From assembly GCA_035293985.1 (NCBI GenBank), contig DATGLS010000023.1:1-62760 (forward strand): a DNA stretch of 62,760 nt, given 5' to 3'. The notes under the pieces were generated by a model, which worked only from the letters and a program-made list of their open reading frames with translations, searched no databases and was not told the DNA's origin. Origin of the DNA: JAVDCA01 sp035293985 (lineage in GTDB: Bacteria > Pseudomonadota > Alphaproteobacteria > Rhizobiales > Xanthobacteraceae). A program made the position numbers and the translations under genes. Below, piece by piece: positions 1 through 8,841 of the stretch. Positions within the stretch are counted from its first letter, which is position 1; each line of letters begins with the position of its first letter.

Positions 1-46
1 GCTTGTCCGATGCCAGAGAACCAACCGGCCAGAACGCCTCGTCCCC

Positions 47-139
47 GGGCGAGATCAAATCGGAAAGGTGGGCGACATCGTCTCGGAATCCCCGGGCGAC
101 TTCAAATCGGTACACCCGGGCGACATCGTCGGAATCCGC
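47..139. repeat. Four short direct repeats spaced 23-24 bp
   Basis: The core GGGCGA followed by a TC and TCGG block occurs four times, with cores starting at 47, 70, 94 and 118. The spacing is regular (23, 24, 24 bp) and the second half of each unit ends near TCGGAA or TCGGTA. Such iterated sites are typical of the transposase-binding ends of IS21-type insertion sequences, and this may be the end of an element lying left of the window. No transposase is visible, so the IS assignment is inference; the repeats themselves are plain in the sequence. Confidence 0.5.
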
Positions 140-307
140 AAGGTCGAGACGTGGCGTGAAAATGCCAGCTCTGCACAAGGCTGCACCCAGTCACTGGCAG
201 CGCCGTTCGAGTGCATGCCCGTCGTGGCCGGGTCATCGCTGGCGACAGAGTCCGATGCACATATTCACCCAATTTCGCCGCACCAGTATCTCTCTCCTAC
301 GTCCCGT

Positions 308-700
308 TCAGGCATCGGTATGGTTTGGCTGCACGAGGCCTTGCCGGATCACCTGGCTGTTGTCGGCGATGGCGCGGTCGAGATCACCCTCGGTGGCCCA
401 GGCGATGCCGCGCGTGATGTAGGCGTTGGTATTTTTCGGATCGAGCCTGATCGCCTGATCGAAGTCCGCAACGGCGCGGTCGAGGTCGCCCTTGTCGCGC
501 CGGGCCATGCCGCGGACGCGATAGGCGACGGCGCTTTTGGATCGAGCCGGATCGCCTGGTCGAAGTCCGCCATGGCGACGTCGCCGATTGCCGTGCGCAG
601 GTCTCCCGGTCGTCTGCGGCAGCGGTCGTCGGCACGCGAAAGTCACCACGGCGAGGCACGCGCAACCAGTATGCTCACTGGCGCGTTCGGCATCGCAGGT
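308..700 (-). pseudogene. Decayed tetratricopeptide-repeat protein
   Basis: Two TPR units (each with the DFDQAIRLDPK signature) can be read on the minus strand, but in different frames: one around 570-520 and the next two around 500-310. An ADDRETC stretch, which usually follows the signal peptide in small exported TPR proteins of Rhizobiales, lies in a third frame near 610-630. At least two frameshifts are therefore needed to rebuild a protein of about 130 residues. The downstream part still reads as a TPR helix pair (DLDRAVADFDQA, DLDRAIADNSQV). It is next to the IS-like repeats at the window edge, which fits a degraded region. Confidence 0.6.
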
Positions 701-1033
701 GATCTCCGCATGTTGACCGAACGAGCCGGGATTCGTCATGCCCCGCGCGCTCATCCGACCTTAGTCGAAGCGGCAGCCGAAGCAGTTCGTTCGCGAGATC
801 GGTGACGCCCGGCGAGGCGGCTTCCAATGGAACCGAGTGTTGGGAGTCGATGTTGCGTCCTTGCGGCGCGCCGTATCATATACCGCGATGAGATTTCCAC
901 ATGATCCGAGTCGAGACTAGCTTGGAATACCGCTCGGGCGCCGCTTAGAACATCTCGTTGCCGTCGCGCCAAGGTTGGGAGTGCAAGCGAGAGGACTTCA
1001 AACGGGAGGACTTCAAAACGGGAGGAGTTGGGG
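701..1033. other. Intergenic region
   Basis: I see no convincing gene on either strand here. The last 60 bases contain the repeated phrase 'gaggacttcaaa' and the GGAGGAG ribosome binding site of the following gene. Confidence 0.4.
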
Positions 1034-1402
1034 ATGGAGCACCTGATCCGGGAGTTCGGTGCGTGGCTCAAGCAGGGTTTCGGTTGGCTCATCGACGTGT
1101 TCGTGTTCGGGTGCCTGTGGGGCATCAGCCAGATATCGCGGCTTCTCGGCACGCACTTGGCTGGCGCTTCGATCCTGAAGATCGTCGTGCTTGTCGTCGT
1201 GCTCCTGATCCTCCTCTATGCGTTCTATTTGCTCTTCGCCCGCTTCATCGGCGTGATTCGATGGGCACTCGACCGGATCGCGTATGCGTTGGGAGCGATT
1301 CTGTTGACCGCGGCCGTCGTGTCGGGCGTGTTCGCCGGTGCAGGGCTCGTGGCGGCCGTGGTCATCTGGACGATGAGCAACATCAACCTGGCCTCGCGGT
1401 GA
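1034..1402 (+). CDS. Small membrane protein, function unknown
   Basis: A 122-residue protein, read from the ATG at 1034 because a strong GGAGGAG Shine-Dalgarno sequence lies at 1021-1027. It has an amphipathic N-terminus (MEHLIREFGAWLKQGFGW) and then about three hydrophobic segments: residues 15-35 (VFVFGCLWGISQ), 45-70 (ILKIVVLVVVLLILLYAFYL) and 80-115 (alanine/valine rich). It carries no catalytic motif and I do not recognise the family. It stands alone: the upstream region is degraded and the next gene starts about 170 bp downstream. An integral inner-membrane location is inferred from composition only. Confidence 0.6.
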   Translation: MEHLIREFGAWLKQGFGWLIDVFVFGCLWGISQISRLLGTHLAGASILKIVVLVVVLLILLYAFYLLFARFIGVIRWALDRIAYALGAILLTAAVVSGVFAGAGLVAAVVIWTMSNINLASR

Positions 1403-1571
1403 GTAGCCCCGAGGCGCGATCGCGGTGACGGTGCCGCGCAGCAGCCCGCCGCGAGCGACCGTCCTTCGCGCGCCATTGCCCGAGAATGCTCGAGAGGTTG
1501 ATCGCGCGTCCGATCCCGGGCAAGCTTGCGCCTTCATTGCGTCCAAGCGCACGAGACTCCCGGGAGCCGGC

Positions 1572-3293
1572 ATGAAGTCCCATCGTCCGACCATCATGGG
1601 CACGCACCACATGATCGCGGCGACCCAATATCTCGCCGCCGAGGCCGGCTTCAAGATTCTGGAGGCGGGCGGCAACGCGATCGACGCGGGGGTCGCGGCG
1701 GGCATCGCGCTTGGTGTCGTGCAGCCCGAATTCGTGAACGTGGCGGGCGTCGCGCCGATCATCATCTATTCGGCGGTCGAGGATCGCATCGTCACGATCC
1801 CGGGCCTGGGCACCTGGCCGAAGGCGATCGATCGCAACTATTTCAAGCACAACCACGGCGGCAAAATCCCGCAGAGCATCATGCGGACCGTGGTGCCGGC
1901 GGCGCCCGATGCCTGGATCACGGCGCTCGAACGCTTCGGCACCATGAGCTTCGGCGAGGTAGCGCGTTCGGCCATCGGCTACGCCCGCGACGGGTTTCCG
2001 GTCTACCCGCTGATGAGCGAGGTGATCACCGAGCACGAAGCCGAGTATCGCGCGTTTCCCTCGAACGTCGCGCTCTATCTGCCGAAGGGGCGCCCGCCGC
2101 GGCCGGGCGAAATCTTCGTGCAGTCGGCGCTCGCCGCCACCTTGCAGCACATGGCCGATGAGGAGAAAGCGGCGCGCGGCCGCGGACGCGACGCCGGCCT
2201 CGCGGCGGCACGCGACGCCTTCTATCGCGGCGACATCGCGCGGGCGATCGTCAAGCATCAGAAGGAGAACGGCGGCCTGCTGTCGGCAGACGATCTCGCG
2301 AGCTACCGCTCGGGCTTCGACGCGCCGGCGCAGACGTCGTTCGGCGATATCCGATTGTACGCCTGCGGTCCCTGGTGCCAGGGGCCGTCGTTGCTGCAGG
2401 CGATCAACCTTTTGGACGCCGCCGAGCTGCGCAAGCTCGGACATAACTCGACCGGCTACCTCCATCACATCACCGAGGCCGTGAAGCTGGCGTTCGCGGA
2501 CCGCGAGGCTTATTTCGGCGATCCGCGCGTGGTCGACGTGCCGATCGACGCGCTGCTGTCGCGCGAGTATGCGACGAAGCGGCGCGAGATGATCCGCCCG
2601 GACAAGGCTTGGCCCGAGATGCCGCCCGCCGGCGATCCACGCAAGCTCGCCGCCGCGCGCGCCGCCGGCGCGCCGCTCGAGCCGGAGCGCGCCTTCGCGG
2701 CGCCGGAGCTCGACACGTCGCATGTCTGCTGTGTCGACAAGCACGGCAATGTGTTCGCCGCGACGCCGAGCGACGGCTCCTACAATGCGCCGGTCATTCC
2801 GGAGCTCGGCATCATCCCGTCGCCGCGCGGCAGCCAGAGCTGGGGCGATCCCGATCATCCGTCCGGCGTCGCGCCCGGCAAGCGGCCGCGGCTCACGCCG
2901 AGCCCCGCGATCGCGATCGAGCCGGGCAAGATGAAGATGCCATTCGGCACGCCCGGCGGCGACGTGCAGACCCAGGCCATGCTGCAGGTCTTCCTCAACA
3001 TTCACCTTTTCGGGATGGAGACGCAGGAGGCGGTGGAAGCGCCGCGGGTCGCGTCCTACAGCTTCCCGTCGTCGTTCGAGCCGCACGCCTACCATCCGGG
3101 CCTGCTGCGGATGGAGAGCCGGATCGATCGCGCGACCGGCGAGGCGCTCGGCCGCCTCGGCCACACGATCGACTGGTGGCCGGAGTGGACCTGGCTCGCC
3201 GGCGCCGTCTGCGCGGTCGTCGCCGACCTTGAGACCGGGGTGCTCAAGGGCGGCGCCGACCCGCGTCGCCCATCCTATGCGCTGGGCCTGTGA
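1572..3293 (+). CDS. Gamma-glutamyltransferase-like Ntn hydrolase
   Basis: A 573-residue protein of the gamma-glutamyltranspeptidase family, which cleaves or transfers gamma-glutamyl groups after self-processing at a threonine. The N-terminal half shows the family pattern (MIAATQYLAAEAG, EAGGNAIDAGVA). The processing site is visible as DTSH at residues 381-384, with Thr382 the expected nucleophile, followed by VDKHGNVFAATPSDG. The late glycine motif GTPGGDVQTQ is also present. The reading frame is open further upstream (to 1425), but the ATG at 1572 begins where homologous proteins begin. No export signal is evident, so it may act in the cytosol, like YwrD-type acylases. A Bug-type binding protein starts 42 bp downstream, so the two are probably co-transcribed. 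The substrate is unknown. Confidence 0.85.
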   Translation: MKSHRPTIMGTHHMIAATQYLAAEAGFKILEAGGNAIDAGVAAGIALGVVQPEFVNVAGVAPIIIYSAVEDRIVTIPGLGTWPKAIDRNYFKHNHGGKIPQSIMRTVVPAAPDAWITALERFGTMSFGEVARSAIGYARDGFPVYPLMSEVITEHEAEYRAFPSNVALYLPKGRPPRPGEIFVQSALAATLQHMADEEKAARGRGRDAGLAAARDAFYRGDIARAIVKHQKENGGLLSADDLASYRSGFDAPAQTSFGDIRLYACGPWCQGPSLLQAINLLDAAELRKLGHNSTGYLHHITEAVKLAFADREAYFGDPRVVDVPIDALLSREYATKRREMIRPDKAWPEMPPAGDPRKLAAARAAGAPLEPERAFAAPELDTSHVCCVDKHGNVFAATPSDGSYNAPVIPELGIIPSPRGSQSWGDPDHPSGVAPGKRPRLTPSPAIAIEPGKMKMPFGTPGGDVQTQAMLQVFLNIHLFGMETQEAVEAPRVASYSFPSSFEPHAYHPGLLRMESRIDRATGEALGRLGHTIDWWPEWTWLAGAVCAVVADLETGVLKGGADPRRPSYALGL

Positions 3294-3335
3294 CGGCGCG
3301 CACCGCTGTCCGCACATGATCTCGCAGGGGCCGAG

Positions 3336-4316
3336 ATGAAACTGCGACGATTGCTATTGGTGTTGTGGGGCGTGACAGCGGTCCTCCCGGTTCTCCCGTG
3401 CGATGTCCAAGCACAAAGCTACCCAAACCGGCCGATCCGACTGATCTCGCCGTTTCCGGCGGGCGGCGGCAATGACGTGCTGGCCCGCATCATCGCGGCA
3501 AGGCTGGCGGATCGCCTGGGTGGCTCGGTCGTGGTCGAGAACCGCCCGGGCGCCGGCGCCGTCATCGGCATCCAGGCGCTCGCCCGGTCCGCGCCGGACG
3601 GCTACACGCTCGTGCTCGGCAGCAGCGTGCTCGCGGTCGCACCCACGCTCTACAAGAAGCCGCCGTTCGATCCGAACAAGGATTTCGCGCCGGTCGCGCT
3701 CGTCGCGCAATATCCGTTCCTGCTGGTCGCGTCGGCGTCGCTCGCGGCCAAGACTCTGCCGGAGCTGCTCGCGATGGCGAAGGAAAAGCCGGGCGAGATC
3801 ACCTACGCGGCGCCCGGCATCGCCACCTCGCAGCATCTCTTTACGGAATTGCTCGAGACCAAGGCGGGCATCCAGCTGCGTCCGATTCTCTACAACGGCA
3901 CCGCGCCCGCGGTAGTCGACATCGTCGCCGGGCGGGTGTCGCTGATGTTCGCGGCGGCCGCCCCTTCCATTCCGTTTTTCAAGGCCGGAACCCTGCGACC
4001 GCTGGCAGTCAGCTCGGCCGCGCGGCTCGCCGAGCTGCCGGACGTTCCGCCTGTCGCCGACACCGTTCCCGGCTTCGACGAGCAGAATTGGTCGATGATC
4101 CTGGCGCCCGCAGGCACGCCGAGCCACATCGTCGACCGGCTCCATGCCGAGCTCAAGACCGTCATGGCCATGCCGGAGGTCGAGAAACAGCTCGCCGCGA
4201 TCGGCATGATGCCGATCGTCAGTCCGCCGCCGAGCGATCTGAAAACCTTCATCAGCACGGCGGTCGAGCGCTGGGGCATGATCGTGCAGCAGGCCGGAAT
4301 GGCCGGGACGCATTGA
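3336..4316 (+). CDS. Bug-family periplasmic substrate-binding protein
   Basis: A 326-residue exported binding protein of the Bug / tripartite tricarboxylate transporter (TctC) family. It has an N-terminal signal peptide (about residues 1-26, ending near VQAQS) and the diagnostic start of the mature protein, YPNRPIRLISPFPAGGGND. The internal RPGAGAVIG and ADGYT-like (SAPDGYTLVLG) motifs are also conserved. These proteins capture small carboxylates or amino acids, and many are orphans without membrane partners, as here. It directly follows the gamma-glutamyltransferase-like gene on the same strand with a 42 bp gap, so it may bind that enzyme's substrate or product; this is inference. An AGGGG Shine-Dalgarno sequence precedes the ATG. 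Confidence 0.9.
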   Translation: MKLRRLLLVLWGVTAVLPVLPCDVQAQSYPNRPIRLISPFPAGGGNDVLARIIAARLADRLGGSVVVENRPGAGAVIGIQALARSAPDGYTLVLGSSVLAVAPTLYKKPPFDPNKDFAPVALVAQYPFLLVASASLAAKTLPELLAMAKEKPGEITYAAPGIATSQHLFTELLETKAGIQLRPILYNGTAPAVVDIVAGRVSLMFAAAAPSIPFFKAGTLRPLAVSSAARLAELPDVPPVADTVPGFDEQNWSMILAPAGTPSHIVDRLHAELKTVMAMPEVEKQLAAIGMMPIVSPPPSDLKTFISTAVERWGMIVQQAGMAGTH

Positions 4317-4418
4317 TGCCGGCCATGGAAACCGCAATCGCTCCGCGCGTTTCCGTGGCGACGATGCAACCCTCGCTCCCAATCGCCGGCAACTTGGCGA
4401 CGGCGATGTCTACGCGGT

Positions 4419-5708
4419 TCAGCCCTTCTTCAGCTCGGCAATCGCAGCGCTCCACGCTGCGATCGTGTGATCGATGTCGTCCTGGGTGTGGGCAACACTC
4501 ACGTAATACTTGCTCTCGCCCTTCATGACGCCGCGCTCGCGCAAGAGCTTGTTGAACTTTGCGGCGATGATCTTGTCGCCCTTCAACGTGTCGCGATAGT
4601 TGCGGATAGGCTGGTCGGTGAAGACGACGTCGAACAGCGGCGGCTCGCCGAGCACGGTCGCCTTGATGCCGGCCTCTTTCAAGAGCTCGGACAGGGCGCT
4701 CATCAGGGTGCGCCCGGTCCTGAACACGCCTTCGTATGTGCCCGGGCGCTTGAGCACCTCGAGCGTGGCGAGGCCGGCCACCGCCGCCACGGGATTGCCC
4801 GAGAGCGTGCCGACCTGGAACAGGAAGTCCTCGTCGGCAACCGCAAGCCGGTCGAAATGCTTCATGATGTCGGCGTGGCCGGCGATGGCCGCGAGCGCAA
4901 AGCCGCCACCCACGATCTTGCCCAAGGTGCAGAGATCGGGCGTGACGCCGTAGTACTCCTGCGCGCCGCCGTAGGCGAAACGGAAGCCGGTCACGACCTC
5001 ATCGAAGATCAACGGGATGCCATGCTCGGCCGTCACCTTCCTCAATGCCTGCAAAAAGCCGGGCTGTGGCGGCAGCAAGCGCTGGAACGGCTCGACGATG
5101 ACGCCGGCCAGCTCGTCCTTGTGCTCCTTGATGAGGCTCTCGACCATGTCGATGTCGTTGAACGCCGACACCAGCATCTCGTCGGCCACGCTCTTGGGAA
5201 TGCCGGCCGAATCTGGAATCGCGCGCGGGAAGTTGCCGGGATTTTTCGGCGCCAGCGACATCAGCGCATAGTCGCTCATGCCGTGGTAGCCGCCCTCGAA
5301 CTTCAGGATCTTGTCGCGCTTTCGGTACGCGCGGGCGGCCCGCATGGCGTAGAGATCGGCCTCGGTGCCCGAGCAGACGAAGCGCACCTGCTCGGCGCAC
5401 GGAACGGCGTCGACGATCGCCTCGGCGAGCGCGATGCCATGGCGATTGTTGGCGAAGAAGGTCGTTCCCAGCGGCACCTGGCTCTCGACGGCCGCCGTCA
5501 CCTCCGGATGGGCATGGCCGATGAACATGGGCCCCGATCCCAGGAGGAAATCGACGTACTCCTTGCCGGTTTCGTCCCAGATGCGCCCGCCCCTGCCGTC
5601 GCGCAGGACGACCTCGGCCGGCATGTTGCCGAAGGTGCCGCCCGGCAGCACCCTGTTGGCTTTGTCCAGGAGAGTGGACGCGGGATCGAGCGTCGTCTGA
5701 GCCGCCAT
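4419..5708 (-). CDS. Class III aminotransferase (HemL-like)
   Basis: A 429-residue PLP enzyme resembling glutamate-1-semialdehyde 2,1-aminomutase. Visible features are FLLGSGPMFIGHAHP near the N-terminus, FVCSGTEADLYAMRAARAY (the PLP phosphate region), FDEVVTGFRFAYGG (the cofactor-binding Asp), and TLGKIVGGGFALAA with the Schiff-base lysine. The reading frame extends further upstream, but the ATG at 5708 is preceded by an AGGAA box and starts where the homology starts. True HemL usually sits with heme genes. Here it follows an FAD amino-acid oxidase by 49 bp, so it is more likely a catabolic aminotransferase or mutase for an unusual amino acid. It converges with the Bug-protein gene. Confidence 0.85.
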   Translation of the reverse strand: MAAQTTLDPASTLLDKANRVLPGGTFGNMPAEVVLRDGRGGRIWDETGKEYVDFLLGSGPMFIGHAHPEVTAAVESQVPLGTTFFANNRHGIALAEAIVDAVPCAEQVRFVCSGTEADLYAMRAARAYRKRDKILKFEGGYHGMSDYALMSLAPKNPGNFPRAIPDSAGIPKSVADEMLVSAFNDIDMVESLIKEHKDELAGVIVEPFQRLLPPQPGFLQALRKVTAEHGIPLIFDEVVTGFRFAYGGAQEYYGVTPDLCTLGKIVGGGFALAAIAGHADIMKHFDRLAVADEDFLFQVGTLSGNPVAAVAGLATLEVLKRPGTYEGVFRTGRTLMSALSELLKEAGIKATVLGEPPLFDVVFTDQPIRNYRDTLKGDKIIAAKFNKLLRERGVMKGESKYYVSVAHTQDDIDHTIAAWSAAIAELKKG

Positions 5709-5757
5709 GGTTGTTCCTGCACGGTAAGAGGTGAACCGAGATCGATGGACGAGCATA

Positions 5758-7020
5758 TCAGTGACGCCCGAAGCGCGCGAACGACAGCGGCGCGAGGTCG
5801 ATATTCGACGGTTCGCCGCAGATCGCGCGCGCCAGGATGTCACCGCTGGTCGCCGACATCGTCAGCCCCAGATGCCCGTGGCCGAAGTTGAACCACAAGC
5901 CGCGATGGCGGCTCGGTCCCATCACCGGCAGGGAATCGGGGAAGCACGGACGGTGTCCCATCCATGGCGACCATTCGTCGGGAATTTTCGCGCGCGGGAA
6001 AACCCGGGATACGTCGCGCACCAGATACGCTGCGCGCCTTCGGTTCGGCGGCGGCGCAAGGCCGCCGAACTCGACGGTGCCGGCGACCCGCAGCCCGTCC
6101 TCCATCGGCGTCAGAAACACTTTTCGGTCGGCCGCAATCACCGGCCGGGAGGTCGCGATCCCGGGCGAGGCGATCACGACGTGATATCCGCGCTGGCTCT
6201 CGAGCGGCAGCGCATAGCCAAGCTGGGCGAGCAGTTGCGCCGACCAGGCGCCCGCGCAAATCACCGCATGATCACACGGATAGGCGGCACTCTCGCCGCG
6301 CACCGCCGTCACGCGATCTGCCGCGCCGATCTCGATGGCGGTGACGCGATCGCGCACGATGCGGCCGCCGCGTCGGGCGAAATCGGCCGCAATGGCGGCG
6401 ACCTGCCGATAGGGATTGACCGACATGCCCTGATCGGGCGTGAACAGACCGATCGTGTAATCGGGTCCGACCTCCGGCTCGAGCGCGAGGATGTCCTCTC
6501 GCCCGAGCCGGTCGATACGAAGGCCGTGCTCCTTGCGCAGCGTCCACGACATCGCGTCTTTGCGCAGCGATTTCTCGTCGGGATAGAGGTAGAGCTGGCC
6601 GCTGCGGCGCACGATGTCCGACGCACCGATCTCGCCCAGCATCTCGACGTGCTTCTCGATCGAATGGGCCAGCAGGGTCGACAGCACCTGGGCGATGCGC
6701 CGGACCTCATCGGGCTTTGCGGCGCGCACGAACCGCCGCAGCCATGGCGCCGCCGTCGGCAGATAGGCCAGCGGGATGCGCAACGGCGCCGCGGGGTCGA
6801 GCAGCATCGACAAGGCGTCGCGCATCACGCCGGGCATCGCCAGCGGCGCGGCGCTTCCGCAGCTCAAAGCCCCGGCGTTGCCGTAGGAGCAGCCGCGGCC
6901 CGGCTCGTCGCGATCGATCAGCGTCACATCGGCGCCGCGACGCTTGAGGTGCCAGGCCGTGCACGCCCCGACGATGCCTGCACCGACGACCACGATCGCG
7001 GCGCGTCCATTCCCGTTCAT
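5758..7020 (-). CDS. FAD-dependent D-amino acid dehydrogenase-like oxidoreductase
   Basis: A 420-residue DAO-fold flavoenzyme related to DadA. The N-terminal FAD-binding Rossmann motif is seen as VVGAGIVGACTAWHLKRRGA, followed by IDRDEPGRGCSYGNAGALS. The C-terminal flavin motif is NFGHGHLGLTMSATSGDILA. Substrate and electron acceptor are not evident; DadA-type enzymes deaminate D-amino acids to keto acids and pass electrons to the respiratory chain. The start at 7020 (MNGNGRAAIVVVGAG) puts the dinucleotide-binding fold at the N-terminus as usual; upstream in-frame codons look non-coding. It is the first gene of a likely two-gene operon with the aminotransferase 49 bp downstream. Confidence 0.85.
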   Translation of the reverse strand: MNGNGRAAIVVVGAGIVGACTAWHLKRRGADVTLIDRDEPGRGCSYGNAGALSCGSAAPLAMPGVMRDALSMLLDPAAPLRIPLAYLPTAAPWLRRFVRAAKPDEVRRIAQVLSTLLAHSIEKHVEMLGEIGASDIVRRSGQLYLYPDEKSLRKDAMSWTLRKEHGLRIDRLGREDILALEPEVGPDYTIGLFTPDQGMSVNPYRQVAAIAADFARRGGRIVRDRVTAIEIGAADRVTAVRGESAAYPCDHAVICAGAWSAQLLAQLGYALPLESQRGYHVVIASPGIATSRPVIAADRKVFLTPMEDGLRVAGTVEFGGLAPPPNRRRAAYLVRDVSRVFPRAKIPDEWSPWMGHRPCFPDSLPVMGPSRHRGLWFNFGHGHLGLTMSATSGDILARAICGEPSNIDLAPLSFARFGRH

Positions 7021-7134
7021 ATCGATTGGCGTACACCATGAAGGTGCTCGATGCCACGGTTGGTCGCACCCAACAGGGCGGCGATCGATCATTGATGACG
7101 CCTCGTCGATTGGCCTTGCCGGACAAAGGAGGGT

Positions 7135-7201
7135 CGGGGTGAGGGCGCCGATTGCTCGAATTCGCGGACTCCGAGGGTCGCGAAGACAGCCCCTCACCCC
7201 G
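7135..7201. repeat. Inverted repeat, 'cggggtgagggc' type
   Basis: The left arm at 7135-7146 and right arm at 7189-7201 are near-perfect reverse complements (one bulged base) separated by about 42 bases. It lies upstream of the oxidoreductase gene. It may be an intergenic palindromic element or a weak RNA hairpin; no downstream T-run is present. Confidence 0.4.
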
Positions 7202-7276
7202 CCCCCCTCCGCGCGAAGACCGGGAGACGGAGCGCGGGCACCGTGCTCATCCCATATGCAAGCAGCCCCTCACCGT

Positions 7277-7369
7277 TCACGCAGCGTCGTCGTGCAGATG
7301 CTCGCGCAGCGGCGCGAGCAGGAAGTCGATGATCCGGCGGCAAAGATCGATCTCGGGGGTAGATGACAT
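7277..7369 (-). CDS. 30-residue mini-protein with strong ribosome binding site
   Basis: A short reading frame of 30 codons beginning MSSTPEIDLCRRIID and ending REHLHDDAA. It is supported by an excellent Shine-Dalgarno sequence (AGGAGGAG, about 5 bases before the ATG at 7369), which would be unlikely by chance. The peptide can form an amphipathic helix with alternating hydrophobic (IIDFLLAPL) and charged residues. No family is recognised. The next gene upstream on this strand is the small membrane protein ending at 7419, 49 bp away, so the two may share a transcript. Confidence 0.5.
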   Translation of the reverse strand: MSSTPEIDLCRRIIDFLLAPLREHLHDDAA

Positions 7370-7418
7370 GGCAACTCCTCCTGCAAGTCGTCGTGCAAGT
7401 CCTCGTCGTTGCGAGGTG

Positions 7419-7676
7419 TCAGCGCCGCGGCGCCCTCGCCTGCCCCTCGCCGCTATCCCTGACGCCAACCTCAGATGCGGCCGGCCGCAAGGCACCGCGC
7501 ATCCGGCGGAGGAGCAGGACGCATCCGGCGAGAAGAACGAGAGCGATTTTCCCGATGAGCCACCCGCCGTGCGTGGCGAGCCGCAGGCCTTCGGACATCG
7601 ACATCGAGCCGTGCACGAAGGCGGCCACGGCGATGACGAGCGCGATCATCAGTCCCAAGAGCTTCTGCGCATTCAT
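7419..7676 (-). CDS. Small membrane protein, function unknown
   Basis: An 85-residue protein starting at an ATG with a GGAGAC ribosome binding site. Residues 5-25 (LLGLMIALVIAVAAFVHGS) and 39-57 (IGKIALVLLAGCVLLL) form two hydrophobic segments, followed by a basic, arginine-rich tail. The family is not recognised. The mini-protein gene follows on the same strand 49 bp later. Coding potential is supported by the ribosome binding site and clean membrane topology (a short N-terminus, one loop of about 14 residues, and a positively charged C-terminus). Confidence 0.5.
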   Translation of the reverse strand: MNAQKLLGLMIALVIAVAAFVHGSMSMSEGLRLATHGGWLIGKIALVLLAGCVLLLRRMRGALRPAASEVGVRDSGEGQARAPRR

Positions 7677-8031
7677 GGCTCGTCTCCACGCGCTACCTAG
7701 TGTCGGTGAGCGTCGCGGCCGCGAGGCCCGCGCCGTCTTCTGGTTAGTCGCTCGACGCCGGATAAAGTTCGCTGCGCGGTCACGTCGCCGACGGCCACGG
7801 GCGCCGCCAGGGGGCGCCGAACAGGGCCATGATTGCGGGATGGGTGACGGCTCGGCGCGGCGATGCATGCCCGCAGCAGAATCGCGCGGCGATCAGCGCC
7901 GTGGATGCAGATGGACGGCGTGCGGTGCGCCACGTCATGATGGTGTCATGTCATGGCGGTGGAGCGCTGCCGCCACCCGTGCTAACGTCGCCGTCGGGGC
8001 TCGAACGACTTCGAAAAACGAGAGGCTCGCG
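7677..8031. other. Intergenic region between divergent genes
   Basis: A 355 bp stretch without a credible gene. It must hold the promoters of the leftward membrane protein and the rightward SH3 protein. I see no clear operator or terminator. Confidence 0.4.
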
Positions 8032-8649
8032 ATGCGTCTCACGCAGCTCGCAGCGTTGTCATTCCTTGTGTCGGTCGGCGCCGTGATCATTCCGCTGGAG
8101 CGCGCCATCGCGCAGCCCGCGCCGTCGCCGGCCGAGCCCGCCGCACCGACCCAGCCCGCGCCACCGACCGAGCCCAGCCCACCGCCGCCGCCACAAGCCG
8201 CACCGCCGCCGCCGACGAACCAGGCCGGGCCGCCTCCGGCAAGCCAGGCTGCGCCATCGCCGGCGGTGGCCGTGACGCACAGCAACGTCAATCTGCGCAA
8301 CGGACCCGGCACGACCTTCGCCGTCGTGACGCTCATTCCGGCGGGCTCGTCCGTCGATGTGAACGACTGCAAGGACGAGTGGTGCCACGTCGCGTTCCAC
8401 GGCCACGACGGCTACATCATCGAAAGCAGCATCGCGCCGGGTGCTCCGAGGCCCGTCGTCAGACGTTCTCCGCCCCGTTATGTCGGACCGCCGCCCGGCT
8501 ATGGCGGCCCTCCGCCCGGCTATAGCGGCCCGGCTCCCGGATACGGACCGCCGCCAGGCTATTACGACCCGCCACCGGCCTATTACGGCTACGGCTATTA
8601 CTATGGGCCCTATTGGGGATGGCGCCATCGCTACTGGCATCGGTGGTGA
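8032..8649 (+). CDS. Exported bacterial SH3-domain protein, proline and tyrosine rich
   Basis: A 205-residue protein. A signal peptide (MRLTQLAALSFLVSVG to about residue 26, ending AIAQP) is followed by a proline/alanine linker (about 27-75). A bacterial SH3 domain of the YgiM/SH3_3 type follows (about 78-140): VNLRNGPGTTFAVVTLIPAG, then DEWCHVAFHGHDGYI. The C-terminal 60 residues are low complexity, with PPPGYGG-type repeats passing into a Tyr/Trp-rich end (YYGPYWGWRHRYWHRW). Such proteins sit in the periplasm or cell wall and the SH3 fold often contacts peptidoglycan; the precise role is unknown. The start is the ATG directly before the signal peptide. Confidence 0.75.
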   Translation: MRLTQLAALSFLVSVGAVIIPLERAIAQPAPSPAEPAAPTQPAPPTEPSPPPPPQAAPPPPTNQAGPPPASQAAPSPAVAVTHSNVNLRNGPGTTFAVVTLIPAGSSVDVNDCKDEWCHVAFHGHDGYIIESSIAPGAPRPVVRRSPPRYVGPPPGYGGPPPGYSGPAPGYGPPPGYYDPPPAYYGYGYYYGPYWGWRHRYWHRW

Positions 8650-8841
8650 CGTCGATAAGGCGCACATTCCGCTCCGGCAGAGCCGAATGGAGCGTCGGCG
8701 TCTGCGAGCACGCTCTCAACTTCGGCCGGTAACATACGGACGCCACGGCGATATTTTTCGTCTCCCATGCGGCGCGCGCATGAACCTTCGGCTTGGGCGG
8801 CCGACTCATGCGAACCGGTTTGGATTGCGGAAAATGGAACC

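Noticed and set aside
47..139. Short CRISPR array
   Set aside because: Spacing of 23-24 bp leaves no spacer, and no cas genes are near.
1383..3317. 644-codon open frame opposite the gamma-glutamyltransferase-like gene
   Set aside because: Arg/His-rich shadow of a clearly identified gene.
4419..5708. True hemL (glutamate-1-semialdehyde aminomutase)
   Set aside because: Alphaproteobacteria generally make 5-aminolevulinate with HemA-type ALA synthase, and the neighbour is an amino-acid oxidase; a catabolic aminotransferase is more likely.
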